Assembly (NCBI GenBank): GCA_963576735.1
Contig: OY755187.1
Span: 8,432,001 to 8,496,000 of the forward strand
Source: Bedellia somnulentella
Taxonomy: Eukaryota; Arthropoda; Insecta; Lepidoptera; Bedelliidae
Length of the DNA stretch: 64,000 bases
Direction: 5' to 3'
Shown here: piece after piece, positions 62,565 through 64,000 of the stretch
Position numbering within the stretch: position 1 is the stretch's first letter
How the letters are laid out: the number at the start of each line of letters is the position of its first letter
Translations under genes and position numbers: made by a program
Notes under the pieces: model-generated
The model's input: only the letters and a program-made list of their open reading frames with translations
Database searches by the model: none
What the model was told of the DNA's origin: nothing

Positions 62565-63850
62565 GTTTGTCCTCACTGTCCAACTGACTCCCTTCGCCGT
62601 TTTACAAAACGGGGTTTGGCCATCCACATTACCCGTAAACACAGACCAAGACCGCTTTTCCGCTGCCACTAGCTTCACAGGAACCCCAGTCTATTGACCA
62701 TACGTTGCCGTCAGTGACTGCTGCTAGCCAATCAGTGGGTGACAGCTTCCCCCACTTGCTTCGAAAACTTGGGTGCATACAGCGCCAGAAACTTAGCAGC
62801 CGGGAAATTACGTACTATTATTAACAAATGCCTCCAAAACAATTCTGTAGATGACTGGTATAGCTTGCTCTCTTTTGCTTATATAGCGTTAAGGGTCCCA
62901 GAGGACAACAATGGTACAGAATCTCAAACAAGTTGAGTAAGGAAAAATTAAGATGAATCTAAATTAGATTATCTCTCCAGGGATACCCAAAAAAAGCACC
63001 ATCTATATTTATAAAGCAATAGAAAATAAAGTCTATGATGGGGACCTGAGGAGGGCTGTTAGATTGCTTACCTAGGAGTGTATTCTGGCGCCTGCGGATC
63101 CTACCACTTTGGCCAGTCTGCGCGATAAGCAACCTAACCCAGGAAGGTCAATCACAACCCGTTGAGTCGGAATCAGAGCAATCTACCCAATGACTCTCGG
63201 TCGCCATTAAGGATGTAGTTTCTGCTATCGGTTCCTTCCACGCCTGCTCGGCGATGGGTTTGGACGGCTTACGTCCGCAGCACTTAAAGGAGCTTATATC
63301 AGTTACGGCTGGAGATAACGGACCTCTTTTGTTAGAGTCGCTGACTAGATTATGCTGCTTTCTTCTTGAGGGAAAGTTGAACCATGAGGTGTGTCCATTT
63401 TTGTATGGGGCATCTCTTTGTGCACTCATAAAAAAGAATGGCAGTATACGACCAACAGCAGTGGGTAGTGTTGTGCGTCGCTTAGTAGCAAAGCTGGGCT
63501 GCCGTGCGGTGCGGGACCCAATGGCGGCCATGCTGCGTCTACATCAGCTTGGTTTTGGGACTCCTTTGGGTTGCGAGGCAGCAATACATGCTGACCGCGC
63601 TTTTGCTTTAAATCCTGAGCATGCCTGTGACGTAATCTTAAAACTTGATATAAAAAATGCCTTTAATAGCGTCGAGAGAGACGTGTTGCCGAGGTGAAGG
63701 ATAAAATTCCTTTATTAAGTCCTTTCCTGGCTTCTCCCACCAATCTTTTTTACAATGGCGAAAGGATTGCTTCACAAGTTGGTGCTCAGCAGGGGGACCC
63801 TCTTGGTCCATTGTTATTTAGCCTGGCCATCAATTTTCTTAGCACCCATC
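62565..63850 (+). pseudogene. LINE G: zinc finger and RT of the same broad group as LINE F
   Basis: A finger-like start ('RRFTKRGLAIHITRKH', about 62590-62640) is followed by 'RNLAAGKLRTIINKC' and 'DDWYSLLSFAYIALRVP'. After stops, 63254-63697 has 'AMGLDGLRPQHLKELI', 'FLYGASLCALIKKNG', 'RPTAVGSVVRRLVAKLGC', 'LHQLGFGTPLGCEAAIH' and 'LKLDIKNAFNSVERDVL'. 63694-63840 has 'AQQGDPLGPLLFSLAIN', then the element is cut before the YLDD box. It is clearly a different family from F at the protein level. Confidence 0.75.
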
Positions 63851-64000
63851 GATCCGGATGGCGTAATGAGAATAATTAAAACTTTAAAAAACACCAAATC
63901 TACTGGATACGATGACATAACAACTAGAATAATAAAATTGTGTACTGTGCTTCTGTCGTTTCCTTTAGGTCATATAATAAACTGCTCGTTTAGTGAAGGT
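63845..64000 (+). pseudogene. Start of a Jockey/CR1-like RT fragment at the window edge
   Basis: The frame 'DGVMRIIKTLKNTKSTGYDD' and 'ITTRIIKLCTVLLSFPLGHIINCSFSEG' (split blocks, 63850-64000) matches the first RT motif of Jockey-like LINEs. It runs off the end of the window and begins exactly where LINE G breaks. Confidence 0.65.

Overview
The window is eukaryotic, almost certainly insect and most likely lepidopteran. I recognise no ordinary host gene; nearly all readable coding sequence comes from transposable elements or integrated viruses. The lepidopteran reading rests on a TTAGG-type repeat (32838-32860), tRNA-headed SINEs with the core 'aacatcgtgaggaaacc' (47707-48073 and about 57147-57330), an RTE 3' end with an ATG-rich tail (about 37440-37575), the 'gggttccgta' terminal-inverted-repeat element (4861-5575), and the mix of mariner, piggyBac, hAT, Transib, P-like, DIRS-like and Ty3/gypsy elements. 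Dense nesting and lack of host genes would fit a W chromosome or pericentromeric heterochromatin; that is inference.

Layout. (1) About 460-16019: one decayed Ty3/gypsy element (A, + strand) split by a hAT transposon (1943-4804, itself carrying a SINE), a TIR element (4861-5575) and a complete endogenous errantivirus on the - strand (B, 6245-14720) with gag, pol and an open env frame. A's Pol C-terminus, a small membrane-protein ORF and a probable 3' LTR lie beyond B. (2) 16020-20903: a minisatellite split by a mariner, a DIRS-like remnant, and a gypsy 3' end on the - strand. (3) 21220-30684: a Transib (RAG1-like) transposase pseudogene with a recognisable first intron, broken by a non-autonomous hAT (22259-23246), an intact-looking Ty3/gypsy element (C, 23435-29250) with two identical 120-bp LTRs, and a SINE. 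(4) 31290-35329: decayed gypsy and unknown fragments, TTAGG repeats, and a non-autonomous LTR element (D, 33129-35329) with identical 125-bp LTRs and ends like those of C. (5) 35330-39420: scrambled hAT pieces, LINE 3' ends and a SINE. (6) 40629-42694: a long open frame resembling the PA polymerase subunit of orthomyxo-like viruses, followed by a poly-A tract: an endogenous viral element. (7) 43131-46570: inverted and tandem duplications pairing a Helitron helicase end with a Transib fragment. (8) 46570-50170: a hAT split by a SINE and a LINE RT fragment. (9) 50266-51790: palindromes and tandem units carrying tRNA-like sequence. (10) 52700-56810: an RTE LINE 5' end followed by a P-element/THAP9-like transposase with intron boundaries. 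(11) 57147-64000: a SINE, a piggyBac C-terminus, two LINEs with N-terminal zinc fingers (one with a visible restriction-like endonuclease tail), and the edge of another LINE.

The genes do not form one pathway. The window is layered: A is old and was hit by the hAT, the TIR element and B; the Transib was hit by a hAT, C and a SINE. C and D, with identical LTRs, look like the youngest insertions. The strongest candidates for something new are the orthomyxo-like PA frame, the small membrane-protein ORFs carried by gypsy elements A and C, and the UUU-CGU gag/pol junction in C.
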